Origin: Nitrospinota bacterium
Lineage (GTDB): Bacteria; JADFOP01
DNA length: 43,380 nt
Reading direction: 5' to 3'
Assembly: GCA_022562795.1 (NCBI GenBank)
Contig: JADFOP010000001.1
Span: 84,691 to 128,070 of the forward strand
Below, piece after piece: positions 1 through 9,038 of this stretch. The notes beneath the pieces were generated by a model that ran no database searches, was not told the DNA's origin, and saw only the letters and a program-made list of their open reading frames with translations. Every line of letters starts with the position of its first letter. Positions within the stretch are counted from its first letter, which is position 1. A program made the translations under genes and the position numbers.

Positions 1-251
1 AAGCGGTTGAGAGCCTCCAGGTGCACGAGTGAATACCGCTTCTTGAAGATATTGGTGAAGCCCCTCTTGGGCACCCGTCGCTGGAGGGGCATCTGGCCGC
101 CCTCGAACCAGGGCGGGATGCTGGCGCCGCTGCGGGACTTTTGGCCTTTAGTGCCGCGCCCGCAGGTTTTGCCCTTGCCGCTGCCCGGCCCCCGGCCGAC
201 CCTCATCGGGGAGCGCTTCGCGCCAGGAGGGGGCTTCAGACGACCCAGCAT
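1..251 (-). CDS. rplO: 50S ribosomal protein L15, N-terminal part (cut by window edge)
   Basis: L15 is a large-subunit protein that binds 23S rRNA late in 50S assembly. The visible 83 residues start [15 protein letters not shown] and contain the family's glycine/lysine-rich stretch ([15 protein letters not shown], then GQKSRSG) followed by [11 protein letters not shown] and PKRGF, all typical of L15. The ATG overlaps the rpmD stop by one base (TGATG), so the two are probably translationally coupled. The C-terminal half lies beyond position 1. The placement after rpmD is the standard spc operon order. Confidence 0.95.
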   Translation of the reverse strand, partial: MLGRLKPPPGAKRSPMRVGRGPGSGKGKTCGRGTKGQKSRSGASIPPWFEGGQMPLQRRVPKRGFTNIFKKRYSLVHLEALNR

Positions 252-457
252 CACTCCATCACCTCGACGTCAACCATGTGAATGACCTTGTTTACCATGC
301 CACGAATCTCACGAGTATCGCCCCGAATGACGGTTTGGTGGAGCTTCTTCAACCCAAGGCCCCGGAGCACCTTCTCTTGCTTCTCCGGCCGCCCGATGGG
401 GCTTCGCCGCAATGTAATTTTGAGCCGTCCCAAAGCCACAGCCCTCGATTGCCTCAC
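251..457 (-). CDS. rpmD: 50S ribosomal protein L30
   Basis: Small L30-type protein of the large subunit (68 aa from the chosen start; the family is usually about 60). The core [11 protein letters not shown], then [10 protein letters not shown] and the end [15 protein letters not shown] match the family. The chosen start is a GTG one base after the rpsE stop. A second in-frame GTG six codons later would give a length closer to the family norm, and neither has a strong ribosome binding site, so the start is uncertain. The gene is coupled to rplO downstream. Confidence 0.93.
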   Translation of the reverse strand: MRQSRAVALGRLKITLRRSPIGRPEKQEKVLRGLGLKKLHQTVIRGDTREIRGMVNKVIHMVDVEVME

Positions 458-458
458 G

Positions 459-968
459 CTACGAGCGTAGCCGCTCGATGGGTATGCCCCGTTCGGCGGC
501 GACGGTCTCAGCGTTTCGCATCGACTGCAGACCCTGCATGGTCGCCTTGACCATGTTGTTGGGATTGTTGGAACCCAAGCTCTTGGTCAAGATATCCCGG
601 ACCCCCAGACAGTCGAGAACCGCCCGCACGGGACCGCCCGCGATGACCCCCGTACCCTTGGAGGCTGGCTTCAGCAGAACCTGGCCTGCCGAGAACCTAC
701 CTATCACGGCGTGGGGGATGGTCCCGCCTACCAGCGGAATCTCCACAATAGACCTCTTGGCCTTCTCAATCCCCTTCCGGATGGCTTCTGGCACTTCATT
801 GGCCTTGCCCATGGCCACGCCCACCCGGCCTGCCTGGTCGCCAACAGCCACGAGGGCGGTGAAGCGAAAGCGTCTGCCACCCTTGACGACCTTGGCCACC
901 CGATTGATGTAGATTATCTTATCGATCAGCTCTGCGTGTTCGGCCTCGGACTTACGGTTGCGCGCCAT
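459..968 (-). CDS. rpsE: 30S ribosomal protein S5
   Basis: S5 lies near the decoding centre and contributes to fidelity and mRNA unwinding. The 169-aa protein has the double-stranded-RNA-binding-like N-terminal domain ([20 protein letters not shown]) and the C-terminal domain with [11 protein letters not shown]. The ATG at 968 is preceded by a clear GGGAGGTGG binding site. The frame stays open upstream, but that part overlaps rplR and does not resemble S5, so it is excluded. The gene lies 11 bases after rplR. Confidence 0.97.
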   Translation of the reverse strand: MARNRKSEAEHAELIDKIIYINRVAKVVKGGRRFRFTALVAVGDQAGRVGVAMGKANEVPEAIRKGIEKAKRSIVEIPLVGGTIPHAVIGRFSAGQVLLKPASKGTGVIAGGPVRAVLDCLGVRDILTKSLGSNNPNNMVKATMQGLQSMRNAETVAAERGIPIERLRS

Positions 969-979
969 AACCACCCTCC

Positions 980-1354
980 CTAGAAGGTGAGGCCCTTCTC
1001 GCGGGCCGCATCGGCTAATGCCTTGACCCTGCCATGGTATAGAAAACCGTTGCGGTCGAAAACGACGGTCGTGATTCCCTGGGCGGCGGCCTTCTCCGCG
1101 ATTATGCGCCCGACGGTCTTGGCTGCAGCAACGTTTCCGCCCCAAGTCTGCTCAGCCCGGAAGGCCTCTTCCCTGGAGGAGGCCGCAGCGAGGGTCCTGC
1201 CGGCGTTGTCGTCGATGAGCTGAGCGTAAATGTTCTTTGCGCTACGAAATACGGTCAGCCGTGGGCGTTCCGAAGTGCCGCGCACCTTCTTGCCGACCCT
1301 TTTGGCGCGGGCGAGTCTGGCCTCGCGTTTGGCTTTCGCACGATCATACGCCAC
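980..1354 (-). CDS. rplR: 50S ribosomal protein L18
   Basis: L18 binds 5S rRNA with L5 and helps dock the central protuberance. The protein is 124 aa, normal for the family. It has the basic N-terminus followed by [20 protein letters not shown] and the C-terminal [26 protein letters not shown], both L18 signatures. The start codon is GTG. It lies between rplF and rpsE as in the usual spc order. Confidence 0.97.
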   Translation of the reverse strand: MAYDRAKAKREARLARAKRVGKKVRGTSERPRLTVFRSAKNIYAQLIDDNAGRTLAAASSREEAFRAEQTWGGNVAAAKTVGRIIAEKAAAQGITTVVFDRNGFLYHGRVKALADAAREKGLTF

Positions 1355-1372
1355 GGCGTCTACCTCATCTCC

Positions 1373-1909
1373 CTAGACGGCGGTCTTGCCCACCTTCCGC
1401 CGGAGGATCTCGCCCACGTACCGGATCCCCTTGCCCTTGTATGGTTCCGGCTTCCGGAAGGCCCGAATCTCCGCCGCCACCTGACCCACCATTTGCTTGT
1501 CGATGCCCCGGACGATAATGATATCACGCCCCGAGAGCTCAAACTCGATGGTATCTGGGGCCTCATAAACAATCGGATGGGAATAGCCCAGATGCAGGGT
1601 AAGGGTCGTCTCCTCGAGCATCGCCCGGTAGCCCATGCCATGAATCTCAAGCCGCTTCTCAAAGCCCTTCGTCACGCCTTCGACCATGTTCGCCACCAGG
1701 CTGCGGGTCAGGCCGTGGAGGGCTCGGTGGGTCCGCTCGTCGGAGGGCCGCTCGACCCTAAGGACACTGTCATCGCGGGCAATACGAATATCGCGGTGAA
1801 TGGCTTGGTTGAGAGTGCCCTTGGGACCTTTCACGGTGACGCTCCCAGGCTCAAGGGAAACCTCTACCCCTTCGGGAATCTCGATGGGCCGCAATCCTAC
1901 GCGGGACAT
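1373..1909 (-). CDS. rplF: 50S ribosomal protein L6
   Basis: L6 binds 23S rRNA near the factor-binding site, next to the sarcin-ricin loop. The 178-aa length is typical. It begins [17 protein letters not shown] and ends with the family signature [14 protein letters not shown] followed by a lysine-rich tail. The ATG lies 15 bases after rpsH. Confidence 0.97.
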   Translation of the reverse strand: MSRVGLRPIEIPEGVEVSLEPGSVTVKGPKGTLNQAIHRDIRIARDDSVLRVERPSDERTHRALHGLTRSLVANMVEGVTKGFEKRLEIHGMGYRAMLEETTLTLHLGYSHPIVYEAPDTIEFELSGRDIIIVRGIDKQMVGQVAAEIRAFRKPEPYKGKGIRYVGEILRRKVGKTAV

Positions 1910-1924
1910 TCCGGGCTCCTTCCC

Positions 1925-2329
1925 TTACCAGATCTCGCACATCACCTCGCCACCGATCCGCTGGCGGCGACACTCGCGGTCGGCCATGAGGCCGCGGGAG
2001 GTGGTGAGGATAGCAGTTCCCAAGCCGTTTAGGACCCGGGGTACCTCATCGGCCTTGACGTATCTGCGCCTGCCGGGTTTGCTGATGCGCTTGATGCCGC
2101 GGATGACGTTTTGCCCCCCACCCTCGTCGATGTACTTGAACTCTATGTGCAACATATCGTGCTTGTCCCCCTGGATGGCCTTGAAATCCTTGATGTAGCC
2201 CTCATCCTTTAGAATTTCGGCGACGCGCATCTTGAGCTTACTCTTAGGGATGGCCACATAGGTGTGCTTGGCCATAATGGCGTTTCGGATTCGAGTGAGC
2301 ATATCCGCAATGGGGTCGGTCATAACCAT
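1925..2329 (-). CDS. rpsH: 30S ribosomal protein S8
   Basis: S8 is a primary 16S rRNA-binding protein and, in enteric bacteria, the translational repressor of the spc operon. The 134 residues include [13 protein letters not shown] at the N-terminus and a C-terminal [12 protein letters not shown] with the conserved S8 G-x-M region. Two ATGs lie two codons apart (2329 and 2323). AGAGGA is about 10 bases before the first and 16 before the second, so the first is preferred. Confidence 0.97.
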   Translation of the reverse strand: MVMTDPIADMLTRIRNAIMAKHTYVAIPKSKLKMRVAEILKDEGYIKDFKAIQGDKHDMLHIEFKYIDEGGGQNVIRGIKRISKPGRRRYVKADEVPRVLNGLGTAILTTSRGLMADRECRRQRIGGEVMCEIW

Positions 2330-2359
2330 TCGCCGGCAGTCCTCTCTAGATAAGTCGCC

Positions 2360-2545
2360 TTACCAGCTCGCCTTGATCACGCCAGGGATCTCGCCCCGAA
2401 GGGCCCTCATTCGAAAGCATATGCGACACATCTGGAATTTCCTAAGAAAAGCCCTCGCCCTCCCGCACAGGGGACATCGGTTGTAGCGGCGGACCTTGAA
2501 CTTGGGTTCCCGCCTGGCCTTGGCAATTAGCGATTTCTTTGCCAC
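2360..2545 (-). CDS. rpsN: 30S ribosomal protein S14, zinc-binding type
   Basis: The short, zinc-binding (type Z) form of S14, which sits in the 30S head. Read from GTG at 2545 it is 61 aa, exactly the usual length, beginning [11 protein letters not shown]. The Cys pairs CPLC and CRIC form the zinc site. An ATG one codon upstream (2548) is also possible, but the AGGAG binding site is only 3 bases from it and an ideal 6 bases from the GTG. It ends GVIKASW as in the family. Confidence 0.96.
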   Translation of the reverse strand: MAKKSLIAKARREPKFKVRRYNRCPLCGRARAFLRKFQMCRICFRMRALRGEIPGVIKASW

Positions 2546-2565
2546 CATTTTCTCCTGCGGAGAGC

Positions 2566-3105
2566 TCAGGTGCGGAACGGCATCCCCATGAGTGCCAGCA
2601 GGGCCTCGCCCTCCTCGTCGGTTTCCGCAGTGGTCACGATTGTGATGCCCAGCCCGTGAAACTGGGCAATTTTGTCGTACTCGATCTCGGGGAAGATAAT
2701 CTGCTCCTTGATTCCCAGGCAGTAATTACCCCGGCCATCGAACCCGCGGGTGTTGACGCCTCGGAAGTCCCGCACACGGGGGAGGGAGGCGTTGATCAGT
2801 CGGTCCAAAAACTCATACATCCGCACCTGCCGGAGGGTCACTTTACACCCTATAGGCATCCCCGTACGGAGTTTGAAATTGGCGATGGACTTCTTGGCCC
2901 GGGTGAGGACTGGTTGCTGACCGGTGATGGCCGCCAGCTCCTCCACGACGGTATCGAGGAGCTTGACATCTTGGATGGCCTCGCCCACTCCCACATTGAC
3001 AACGACCTTGTCCACTTTCGGCACTTGCATGAGATTTCGGTACCCGAACCGACGAACAAGTTCGGGGACGACCTCATTTTGATAGCGCTCTTTAAGTCGG
3101 GCCAT
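2566..3105 (-). CDS. rplE: 50S ribosomal protein L5
   Basis: L5 binds 5S rRNA and contacts the P-site tRNA from the central protuberance. The chosen ATG at 3105 gives 179 aa beginning [17 protein letters not shown], the standard L5 start, with an AGGGGAT element upstream. The reading frame is open 16 codons further back, but that part would overlap rplX and has no L5 similarity. Internal motifs [13 protein letters not shown] and the C-terminal [16 protein letters not shown] are characteristic. Confidence 0.97.
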   Translation of the reverse strand: MARLKERYQNEVVPELVRRFGYRNLMQVPKVDKVVVNVGVGEAIQDVKLLDTVVEELAAITGQQPVLTRAKKSIANFKLRTGMPIGCKVTLRQVRMYEFLDRLINASLPRVRDFRGVNTRGFDGRGNYCLGIKEQIIFPEIEYDKIAQFHGLGITIVTTAETDEEGEALLALMGMPFRT

Positions 3106-3118
3106 TGCTGCCGATCCC

Positions 3119-3436
3119 CTATTCAAGTGCCTCGCCGCATCGGGCGCACGCACGTACTCGCCTACCCCCCTCGAGGGTCTTGGTTTTCATACGCACGGGT
3201 CGGTCGCAGCTGGAACAGATCACCCCTACGTTAGAGCTATTGATGGTCCCCTCTATTTCCAGAATACCCCCTTGCTGGGAGTGCTGGCCGGGCTTCGTGT
3301 GGCGCTTGACCATCATGAGTTTCTCGACCATAACCCGGTTCTTGCCCTTCACAAGCCTTAGCACCTTGCCGCGCTTGCCTTTCTCTTTGCCCGTCAGAAC
3401 CTCAACGAGGTCGTCCTTCTTAACCATCCACGCCAT
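3119..3436 (-). CDS. rplX: 50S ribosomal protein L24
   Basis: L24 is an early assembly initiator of the 50S subunit and lies near the exit tunnel. The 105 aa contain the KOW motif ([18 protein letters not shown]) at the N-terminus and two Cys pairs (CSSC and CARC) in the C-terminal part. Such Cys pairs occur in many L24 proteins and could bind zinc. The ATG at 3436 has AGAGGT 8 bases upstream. It is one base away from the rplN stop. Confidence 0.97.
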   Translation of the reverse strand: MAWMVKKDDLVEVLTGKEKGKRGKVLRLVKGKNRVMVEKLMMVKRHTKPGQHSQQGGILEIEGTINSSNVGVICSSCDRPVRMKTKTLEGGRRVRACARCGEALE

Positions 3437-3437
3437 C

Positions 3438-3806
3438 TCATAGCACCTCTGGGGCCAGAGAGATTATCTTCATGAACTTTTTGGCTCGCAGCTCTCTAGC
3501 TATGGGGCCAAATATGCGGGTGCCTAGGGGCTCGCCAACATCATTGATAAGCACGGCGGCATTGTCATCGAACCTGATGTACGAGCCGTCGGGCCGGCCC
3601 ACCTCCTTGGCGGTCCTCACGATCACTGCCCTTTTCACCTCTCCCTTGGAGACGGCGCTATTTGGTACGGCTTCCTTCACGGTCACTACGATGACGTCAC
3701 CCACCCGCGCATACCGCTTCCGGGTGCCTCCAAGAACTCGAATGCACAAGGCTCGTCTGGCCCCGGAGTTGTCCGCAATGTCTACAACCGACTCTTGCTG
3801 AATCAC
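3438..3806 (-). CDS. rplN: 50S ribosomal protein L14
   Basis: L14 forms intersubunit bridge B8 with 16S rRNA and is the site of RsfS silencing in other bacteria. The 122-aa length matches the family exactly. It starts [17 protein letters not shown] and contains [16 protein letters not shown] and [13 protein letters not shown]. The start codon is GTG. It is the first gene of the spc group in the E. coli operon definition, but here only 12 bases separate it from rpsQ, so it is probably co-transcribed with the S10 genes. Confidence 0.97.
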   Translation of the reverse strand: MIQQESVVDIADNSGARRALCIRVLGGTRKRYARVGDVIVVTVKEAVPNSAVSKGEVKRAVIVRTAKEVGRPDGSYIRFDDNAAVLINDVGEPLGTRIFGPIARELRAKKFMKIISLAPEVL

Positions 3807-3818
3807 AGATCCAGCTCC

Positions 3819-4121
3819 TCATTCAACGGTATCCTCTTCGGGGGGTGCTTCAGCGACGGGGGCAGTCTCTCTCTTACCTAGAATTTCCACAACCCTCCAG
3901 CGCTTTCGCTTCGATAGCGGCCGCGTCTCCTGGATGCGCACACGGTCGCCCGGACGACAGGAATTGACCTCATCGTGGGCCAGGTACTTCTTGGAGCGCC
4001 GGATCACCCTCTCATAGACGGGATGGCGGAACCTCCGCTCCACGGAAACTACGACCGTTTTGTCCATCTGGTCGCTTACAACCCGACCGATCAGTCTTTT
4101 GCGTTTTGGCTGCAAGGTCAT
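3819..4121 (-). CDS. rpsQ: 30S ribosomal protein S17
   Basis: S17 is a primary 16S rRNA binder with an OB fold. From ATG at 4121 it is 100 aa, starting [21 protein letters not shown], with the core [20 protein letters not shown] and [14 protein letters not shown]. It ends in an acidic, proline-containing tail of roughly 15 residues beyond the usual family end. The frame is open 9 codons further upstream, but that would overlap rpmC, which ends 4 bases before this ATG. Confidence 0.95.
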   Translation of the reverse strand: MTLQPKRKRLIGRVVSDQMDKTVVVSVERRFRHPVYERVIRRSKKYLAHDEVNSCRPGDRVRIQETRPLSKRKRWRVVEILGKRETAPVAEAPPEEDTVE

Positions 4122-4125
4122 GTCC

Positions 4126-4326
4126 TTATTGCCCGTCCGCAAGCTCACGCTCGCGGAGGAGCGTCTGGATCCGGGCGATGGTGCGGCGAGCCCCCTTCGC
4201 CAGCATTTTATTCTCCAGCTGACCAGTCACCATCTGTAGCCGTAGGTTGAAAACCTCTTCCTCCAGTTCGCGAAGGTTGGTCTTCAGCTCCTCGTCTGTC
4301 CGCTCTCGAAGCTCCGAAGCTTTCAT
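4126..4326 (-). CDS. rpmC: 50S ribosomal protein L29
   Basis: L29 sits at the polypeptide exit site next to L23 and helps bind trigger factor and SRP. The 66-residue protein is two helices: [14 protein letters not shown], then [19 protein letters not shown], and the basic [14 protein letters not shown]. Length and content are normal. It lies in the invariant rplP-rpmC-rpsQ order. Confidence 0.96.
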   Translation of the reverse strand: MKASELRERTDEELKTNLRELEEEVFNLRLQMVTGQLENKMLAKGARRTIARIQTLLRERELADGQ

Positions 4327-4339
4327 ACGAACTTCCGCT

Positions 4340-4747
4340 CTAACGTAAAGTGACGAACTGCGTCTTGACCGGCAACTTGTGGCCCGCCAGACGCATGGCC
4401 TCTCTGGCTACCGGCTCAGGAACCCCCTCCATCTCGTAGAGGATCCGGCCCGGCTTTACCACTGCGACCCACGTCTCCGGTGAGCCCTTGCCTTTACCCA
4501 TACGGGTCTCGGCGGGCTTCTTGGTGACGGGCTTATCAGGGAAAATCCGCAGCCAGATTTTCCCGCCCCTCTTTACGTGGCGCGTCATCGCCACTCGAGC
4601 CGCCTCAATCTGACGGTTGGTCACCCAACCAGGGCTCACAGCCTTCATGCCATACGAGCCGAAGTTCAGTTCCGTTCCGCCCTTTGCCCGGCCCCTGAGG
4701 CGACCCTTTTGGCGTTTGCGGTACTTAACCTTCCTTGGGCTCAGCAC
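4340..4747 (-). CDS. rplP: 50S ribosomal protein L16
   Basis: L16 contacts the A-site tRNA elbow and completes the peptidyl transferase centre environment. The 135 aa begin [21 protein letters not shown] and include [27 protein letters not shown]-type sequence and the C-terminal [11 protein letters not shown], all diagnostic. The start codon is GTG, 12 bases after rpsC. Confidence 0.97.
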   Translation of the reverse strand: MLSPRKVKYRKRQKGRLRGRAKGGTELNFGSYGMKAVSPGWVTNRQIEAARVAMTRHVKRGGKIWLRIFPDKPVTKKPAETRMGKGKGSPETWVAVVKPGRILYEMEGVPEPVAREAMRLAGHKLPVKTQFVTLR

Positions 4748-4759
4748 GGCGCTCGCTCC

Positions 4760-5410
4760 TTACTCCACTCGCTGCGATGACTTGAGCGGAAGTGCTTCTC
4801 CCTTAAATATCCAGACCTTTACGCCGATTGCCCCATATAAGGTCTTGGCCTCGGCGAACCCGTAGTCGATGTCGGCCCCGAGAGTGTGCAGAGGGACACG
4901 GCCCTCCCGGTACCACTCGCGCCTGGCCATTTCAGTGCCGCCGAGCCGCCCTGCGCAGGCGATGCGAATGCCCTTCGCCCCAAGGCGCATTGCCTGGGTC
5001 ACGGCCCGCTTCATCGCCCGGCGGAAGGCCACCCGCCGCACCAGCTGCATTGCGACATTCTCCGCCACAAGCTGAGCATCGACCTCAGCTTTCCGAATCT
5101 CCTGAATGTTAATGGTTATCTGGCTATCGGTCAGCTTCGCAATGTCCTTCTTAAGCCGATCAACCTCGGCGCCCCTCTTGCCAATAATGATCCCCGGCCG
5201 AGCCGTGTAGATGTTGACTCGGATCTTGTCGCTCGTCCTCTCAATTTCTACGCGGGAGATCCCCCCGTGGGAGAGCTCCTCCTTAATGAAATTCCTTATT
5301 TTGATGTCCTCGTGGAGGAGCTCAGCGTAGTTCTTCTTGGCGAACCAGTTGGACGACCACGTCTTCGTAATCCCCAACCGAAACCCGATGGGATGAACCT
5401 TTTGACCCAC
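4760..5410 (-). CDS. rpsC: 30S ribosomal protein S3
   Basis: S3 lines the mRNA entry tunnel and takes part in the ribosomal helicase activity with S4 and S5. The 216 aa start [16 protein letters not shown]. They contain a type-II KH domain with the loop [17 protein letters not shown] and end with the C-terminal domain ([26 protein letters not shown]-type, then [10 protein letters not shown]). The start codon is GTG. The C-terminal tail is short. Confidence 0.97.
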   Translation of the reverse strand: MGQKVHPIGFRLGITKTWSSNWFAKKNYAELLHEDIKIRNFIKEELSHGGISRVEIERTSDKIRVNIYTARPGIIIGKRGAEVDRLKKDIAKLTDSQITINIQEIRKAEVDAQLVAENVAMQLVRRVAFRRAMKRAVTQAMRLGAKGIRIACAGRLGGTEMARREWYREGRVPLHTLGADIDYGFAEAKTLYGAIGVKVWIFKGEALPLKSSQRVE

Positions 5411-5422
5411 GTTCGCCTCCTC

Positions 5423-5761
5423 TTACTCCTCAGGGCGGAGCACCACCGTGATGTGGGAGGTTCGTTTGCGGATACGGGTTGTCCGGCCGCGTGCCCGAGG
5501 GCGCCAGCGCTTCGCGATCGGCCCCCCGTTGACGAAGGCCTCTGTAATCCGCAGGTTGTCCACATCCACGTCGTCGTCGCGATGCCGGGCATTGGCCACC
5601 GCGCTCTTGATGAGCTTCTCCAGAAACCGGGCCGGCTTCTTGGGTGCGTGGCCCAGAATGATCAATGCCTCGTTTACGGTCTTGCCCCGAATCAGGTCGA
5701 TGACCTGACGGGTCTTTTGCGGTGAGGACCGTACGTAATTGAGCGAAGCCTTTGCTTCCAT
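5423..5761 (-). CDS. rplV: 50S ribosomal protein L22
   Basis: L22 lines the exit tunnel; its beta-hairpin forms part of the constriction where macrolides and arrest peptides act. The 112-aa protein begins MEAKASLNYVRSSPQKTRQV and contains the hairpin region GPIAKRWRPRARGRTTRIRKR followed by SHITVVL, as in the family. Twelve bases separate it from rpsC. Confidence 0.97.
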   Translation of the reverse strand: MEAKASLNYVRSSPQKTRQVIDLIRGKTVNEALIILGHAPKKPARFLEKLIKSAVANARHRDDDVDVDNLRITEAFVNGGPIAKRWRPRARGRTTRIRKRTSHITVVLRPEE

Positions 5762-5776
5762 AGATTATCCCAGCCG

Positions 5777-6061
5777 CTACTTGAGCGATACGGTCCGCCT
5801 GGTATGGCCGGAGTGGCCGCGAAAGGTGCGGGTTGGGCTGAATTCGCCCAGTTTGTGCCCCACCATGTTCTCCGTCACGTAGACCGGTATGAATTTATTG
5901 CCGTTATGGACGGCGATCGTGTGGCCGACAAAGTCCGGCACTATGGTACTCCGACGCGACCAGGTTCTAATGATTTTTTTCTCCCCCGTAGCGTTCATAC
6001 GCTGGAGGCGCTTCAGAAGGCGCTCATCGACGAAGGGCCCTTTTTTAACGGATCGAGGCAT
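5777..6061 (-). CDS. rpsS: 30S ribosomal protein S19
   Basis: S19 is in the 30S head and bridges to L5 of the large subunit. The 94 aa begin [18 protein letters not shown] and contain [19 protein letters not shown] and the conserved [16 protein letters not shown]. Length is normal. It lies between rplB and rplV in the standard S10 order. Confidence 0.97.
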   Translation of the reverse strand: MPRSVKKGPFVDERLLKRLQRMNATGEKKIIRTWSRRSTIVPDFVGHTIAVHNGNKFIPVYVTENMVGHKLGEFSPTRTFRGHSGHTRRTVSLK

Positions 6062-6075
6062 TACACACCGCTCCT

Positions 6076-6903
6076 CTATCTGGCCCGGCGGCGTCGGATG
6101 ATGTACCGATCACTGGGCTTCTGACGCCTGGTCTTGTAGCCCTTGGTAGGCTTGCCCCACGGTGTGGAGGGGTGACGTCCGCCGGAACTCTTGCCCTCGC
6201 CTCCGCCGTGGGGGTGGTCCACAGGGTTCATGGCCACGCCTCGCACACGAGGGCGCCGGCCCAACCATCGTGATCGGCCGGCTTTTCCAAGGGAAATGTT
6301 CTCGTGATCGGGGTTCCCCACTTGGCCGACAGTCGCCCTGCAGTCTAGGTGGATCATCCGGACCTCACCGGAGCTTAGCCTAAGCTGGGCGTAGTTCCCC
6401 TCTTTGGCCATGAGCTGAGCGCCCGTGCCGGCACCCCGTATGAGCTGGCCGCCTCGGCCTTTGGTCAACTCGACGTTGTGCACGATGGTCCCCAAGGGGA
6501 TGAAGCGCAGCGGCATAGCATTGCCCGGCTTGATGTCGGCCGACGGCCCGCTGAGCACCTCGTCGCCCACTTTTAGGTTCAACGGGGCGATGATGTAGCG
6601 CTTCTCCCCGTCTGCGTAATGAAGCAGGGCGATTCGGGCAGACCGGTTGGGGTCGTATTCCAACGCGGCTACCCGCGCGGGCACATCCGTCTTGTCCCGC
6701 TTGAAGTCGATCATCCGGTACACGCGCTTGTGCCCGCCACCGCGGTGGCGGGACGTAATGCGTCCAGCGTTGTTGCGCCCGCCCCGCTTGCGCAACCCCT
6801 TGGTGAGGCGTTTTTCCGGCTTTTTCCGAGTTAGGTCATCCGTCGTCAGGACCGACATAAATCGCCGGCCGGGGCTCGTTGGCTTGAAATGCTTAATCCC
6901 CAT
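6076..6903 (-). CDS. rplB: 50S ribosomal protein L2
   Basis: L2 is the most conserved large-subunit protein, needed for subunit association and peptidyl transferase activity. The 275-aa protein starts [18 protein letters not shown]. It has the OB/SH3 core ([23 protein letters not shown]-type) and the C-terminal signature [17 protein letters not shown] with the essential histidine. Length and spacing are normal. Confidence 0.98.
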   Translation of the reverse strand: MGIKHFKPTSPGRRFMSVLTTDDLTRKKPEKRLTKGLRKRGGRNNAGRITSRHRGGGHKRVYRMIDFKRDKTDVPARVAALEYDPNRSARIALLHYADGEKRYIIAPLNLKVGDEVLSGPSADIKPGNAMPLRFIPLGTIVHNVELTKGRGGQLIRGAGTGAQLMAKEGNYAQLRLSSGEVRMIHLDCRATVGQVGNPDHENISLGKAGRSRWLGRRPRVRGVAMNPVDHPHGGGEGKSSGGRHPSTPWGKPTKGYKTRRQKPSDRYIIRRRRAR

Positions 6904-6912
6904 GCTTCACCC

Positions 6913-7203
6913 CTAGACGCCTTCGAAGAACTCAATCTTATCGCCGGATTTCAGGCTCACCACCGCCTTTTTCCAATCGGGCCGCTTGCCCACCTTCATC
7001 CTCATCCGTCGTTTTTTGCCCTGCATGTTGCTCGTGTGAACATCGAGCACCGTGACGTTGAAGATATTCTGCACGGCCTCTTTAATCTGCCGCTTGGTCG
7101 CCCCCGGTGCAACTTTGAAGGCCACCTTGTTGAGGGTCTCCTTCTGGTTGGTCGTCTTCTCCGTCAAAATCGGGTTGCGAATGATGCGGTATAGCTTATC
7201 CAA
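6913..7203 (-). CDS. rplW: 50S ribosomal protein L23
   Basis: L23 surrounds the peptide exit and is the docking site of trigger factor and SRP. The 96 aa include RIIRNPILTEKTTNQKE and the C-terminal GKRPDWKKAVVSLKSGDKIEFFEGV. The start is TTG at 7203, inside the end of rplD (8-base overlap). An in-frame stop lies two codons before this TTG, and no other start precedes the conserved ILTEK region. A GAGGAG element sits about 10 bases upstream. Confidence 0.96.
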   Translation of the reverse strand: MDKLYRIIRNPILTEKTTNQKETLNKVAFKVAPGATKRQIKEAVQNIFNVTVLDVHTSNMQGKKRRMRMKVGKRPDWKKAVVSLKSGDKIEFFEGV

Positions 7204-7825
7204 GGCTTAAGCGCTCCTCAACCCTGGCCACGGCGTCCTCGCCCACAAGCAGGAGCCGCTCGTGCCTCAAGATGTCGTAGACATTCAGTCCCTCCACCCG
7301 CACGGCCGAGACATTTGGAAGGTTGCGGGCCGAGCGCTCTAAAATGAGGTTTGCCTCGGCCAGGACCACCAAAACGGACCCCTCGATGCCCAGTTTCTCA
7401 AGGACAGCGGCAAAGGCTTTCGTCTTAGGCTCCTCCATCTCGATGGCATCAACCACGACAATAGCGCCCTCGCTGAGGCGGAGGCTCAGGGCTCCGCGCA
7501 GGGCCGCCCGGCGAACCTTCTTTGGCACGCGCTGGCTGAACGAACGGGGTTTGGGTGGAAAGATGACCCCACCGCCCCGCCAGAGGGGCGTTCGACGGGT
7601 TCCCACCCTGGCCCGGCCTAAGCCTTTCTGACGCCAAGGCTTAGCCGAGGTGCCTGAAACCTCGCCACGGCTCTTCGCCGATGCGGTCCCCCGGCGACGG
7701 GCGGCCAGCTGAGCCACGACGACCTCGTGGAGAAGATGCTCCTTGACGGGAGCTCCAAAAACCTCCTCCATTACGGCTCGGCGCCCCACCACCTCGTTGT
7801 CCACGTTTCTAAGCTCCAACTCCAC
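7196..7825 (-). CDS. rplD: 50S ribosomal protein L4
   Basis: L4 reaches the exit-tunnel constriction with L22 and, in E. coli, represses its own S10 operon. The 209 aa contain the extended loop AKSRGEVSGTSAKPWRQKGLGRAR-type sequence and GGGVIFPPKPRSFSQRVPKKVRRAAL-type sequence that define L4. The C-terminal Rossmann-like part includes NVYDILRHERLLL. The start codon is GTG. Its end overlaps rplW, suggesting translational coupling. Confidence 0.97.
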   Translation of the reverse strand: MELELRNVDNEVVGRRAVMEEVFGAPVKEHLLHEVVVAQLAARRRGTASAKSRGEVSGTSAKPWRQKGLGRARVGTRRTPLWRGGGVIFPPKPRSFSQRVPKKVRRAALRGALSLRLSEGAIVVVDAIEMEEPKTKAFAAVLEKLGIEGSVLVVLAEANLILERSARNLPNVSAVRVEGLNVYDILRHERLLLVGEDAVARVEERLSLG

Positions 7826-7848
7826 AGTGAACCCCTTGTCCCAGCCTC

Positions 7849-8697
7849 TTAAACTTTGGCCTTGGCCCGCCGGGTCGCCTTGAGGCTCTTGCGGACCATA
7901 ACGTAACCACCATTGGGACCGGGCACGGCCCCACGGACCATCAGTAGGTTTTTCTCCGGGACGACCCGCACCACCTTAAGATTCTGGACAGTCACGCGGG
8001 AGTTGCCCATCTGGCCCGGCATCTTAGTGCCTTTGAAGACCCGCGATGGATCGGAAGCCGCACCGATTGAGCCTCCGTGGCGAAAGTGCTCATGGGTCCC
8101 GTGGGTGGCCTTTGCCCCTTTGAATCCGTGCCGTTTCATCACCCCGGAGAAGCCTTTACCCTTGGAAATACCGATGACATCAACCAGTTCGTCAGCATCA
8201 AAAGCCTCACAGGTTACGATGCCACCCGGGGCGGCATCCGGCAGAGGCTCCTCCAGACGTATCTCGCGAAGCAGGCGGGTGGGCTCGACGCCGTGAGCGG
8301 TGAAGTGGCCCTTTCTGGGCATGGAAACCAGCTTTGGTCGAACGTCCCCAAAGCCCAACTGGAGGGCGTCGTAGCCGTCCCGCTCGCGGGTCTTTACCTG
8401 GACCACCACGCAAGGGCCGGCCTCAATAATGGTCACCGGCAACCGGTTGCCGTCGGCGGAAAAAATCTGGGTCATCCCCACCTTCCTGCCCAGAATTCCC
8501 GGGGCGGCCACGAAAGCATCCTCCGGCTCAGCGGGGGGCGGCTCGTCTTCGGGGACTTCCACCTCCTCTTCGGCATCGGCCTTCACTTCGGTTTCAGCTT
8601 CGGCATCGGCCTTCACTTCGGTTTCAGCTTCGGCATCGGCCTTCGCCTCGGTTTCAGCTTCGGCCTCGGGGGCCTCTTGACCCTTCTCTTCGCTCAC
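7849..8697 (-). CDS. rplC: 50S ribosomal protein L3 with acidic repeat extension
   Basis: L3 is an early assembly protein that reaches the peptidyl transferase centre. From residue about 67 the protein is a normal L3 (PGILGRKVGMTQIF, GKGFSGVMKRHGFKG, ATHGTHEHFRHGGSIGA, then the GTKMPGQMGN loop). It is preceded by about 66 residues made almost only of Ala, Glu, Asp, Thr, Val and Pro, including repeats of ADAEAETEVK, giving 282 aa against the usual 205-220. The GTG at 8697 has AAGGA 8 bases upstream and lies 11 bases after rpsJ. A second GTG at 8511, with GGAGG 8 bases upstream, would give a normal-length 220-aa L3. The core identity is certain; which start is used is not. Confidence 0.95.
   Translation of the reverse strand: MSEEKGQEAPEAEAETEAKADAEAETEVKADAEAETEVKADAEEEVEVPEDEPPPAEPEDAFVAAPGILGRKVGMTQIFSADGNRLPVTIIEAGPCVVVQVKTRERDGYDALQLGFGDVRPKLVSMPRKGHFTAHGVEPTRLLREIRLEEPLPDAAPGGIVTCEAFDADELVDVIGISKGKGFSGVMKRHGFKGAKATHGTHEHFRHGGSIGAASDPSRVFKGTKMPGQMGNSRVTVQNLKVVRVVPEKNLLMVRGAVPGPNGGYVMVRKSLKATRRAKAKV
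8581..8670 (-). repeat. 30-bp tandem repeat inside rplC
   Basis: Two perfect 30-base copies lie at 8581-8610 and 8611-8640. A third, diverged copy lies at 8641-8670, and the last 20 bases of a unit precede them at 8561-8580. The unit is ten codons, so the repeats stay in frame and encode ADAEAETEVK-type acidic decapeptides in the L3 extension. Perfect identity suggests recent slippage or unequal exchange. Confidence 0.95.
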
Positions 8698-8708
8698 AGC
8701 CTTTTTCC

Positions 8709-9014
8709 TTATAGCCGAATCTCGATATCGACTCCTGCGGATAGGTCGAGCTGCATCAGGGCGTCAATCGTTTGGGGTGTGGGGTTGAGGATGTCGAGCA
8801 TCCGCTTGTAGGTCCGCACCTCGAACTGCTCACGGCTCTTCTTGTCCACGTGGGGTGAGCGCAGCACGGTAAATCGGTTCTTCACCGTGGGCAACGGGAT
8901 TGGCCCTACGACTTTCGCCCCGGTCCGCTTAGCCGTATCAACTATCTCCCCCACAGACTGATCCAGAACCCGGTGGTCGTAGGCCTTCAGCCGTATGCGG
9001 ATTTTCTGGTTCAC
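8709..9014 (-). CDS. rpsJ: 30S ribosomal protein S10 (NusE)
   Basis: S10 is both a 30S head protein and, as NusE, the partner of NusB and NusG in antitermination and transcription-translation coupling. The 101 aa contain [36 protein letters not shown] and [15 protein letters not shown], diagnostic of the family. The start codon is GTG. It follows tuf copy 1 by 33 bases, so the S10 genes appear fused to the str group. Confidence 0.97.
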   Translation of the reverse strand: MNQKIRIRLKAYDHRVLDQSVGEIVDTAKRTGAKVVGPIPLPTVKNRFTVLRSPHVDKKSREQFEVRTYKRMLDILNPTPQTIDALMQLDLSAGVDIEIRL

Positions 9015-9038
9015 GACTTTTCGTCCTCCCTCCCCCGT

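Noticed and set aside
969-1145. Extended rpsE start 59 codons upstream
   Set aside because: It would overlap rplR and lacks S5 similarity; the ATG at 968 has a strong binding site and the normal N-terminus.
8561-8670. Short direct repeats considered as a CRISPR array
   Set aside because: The repeats are directly tandem without spacers, in frame within rplC and encode a regular decapeptide.
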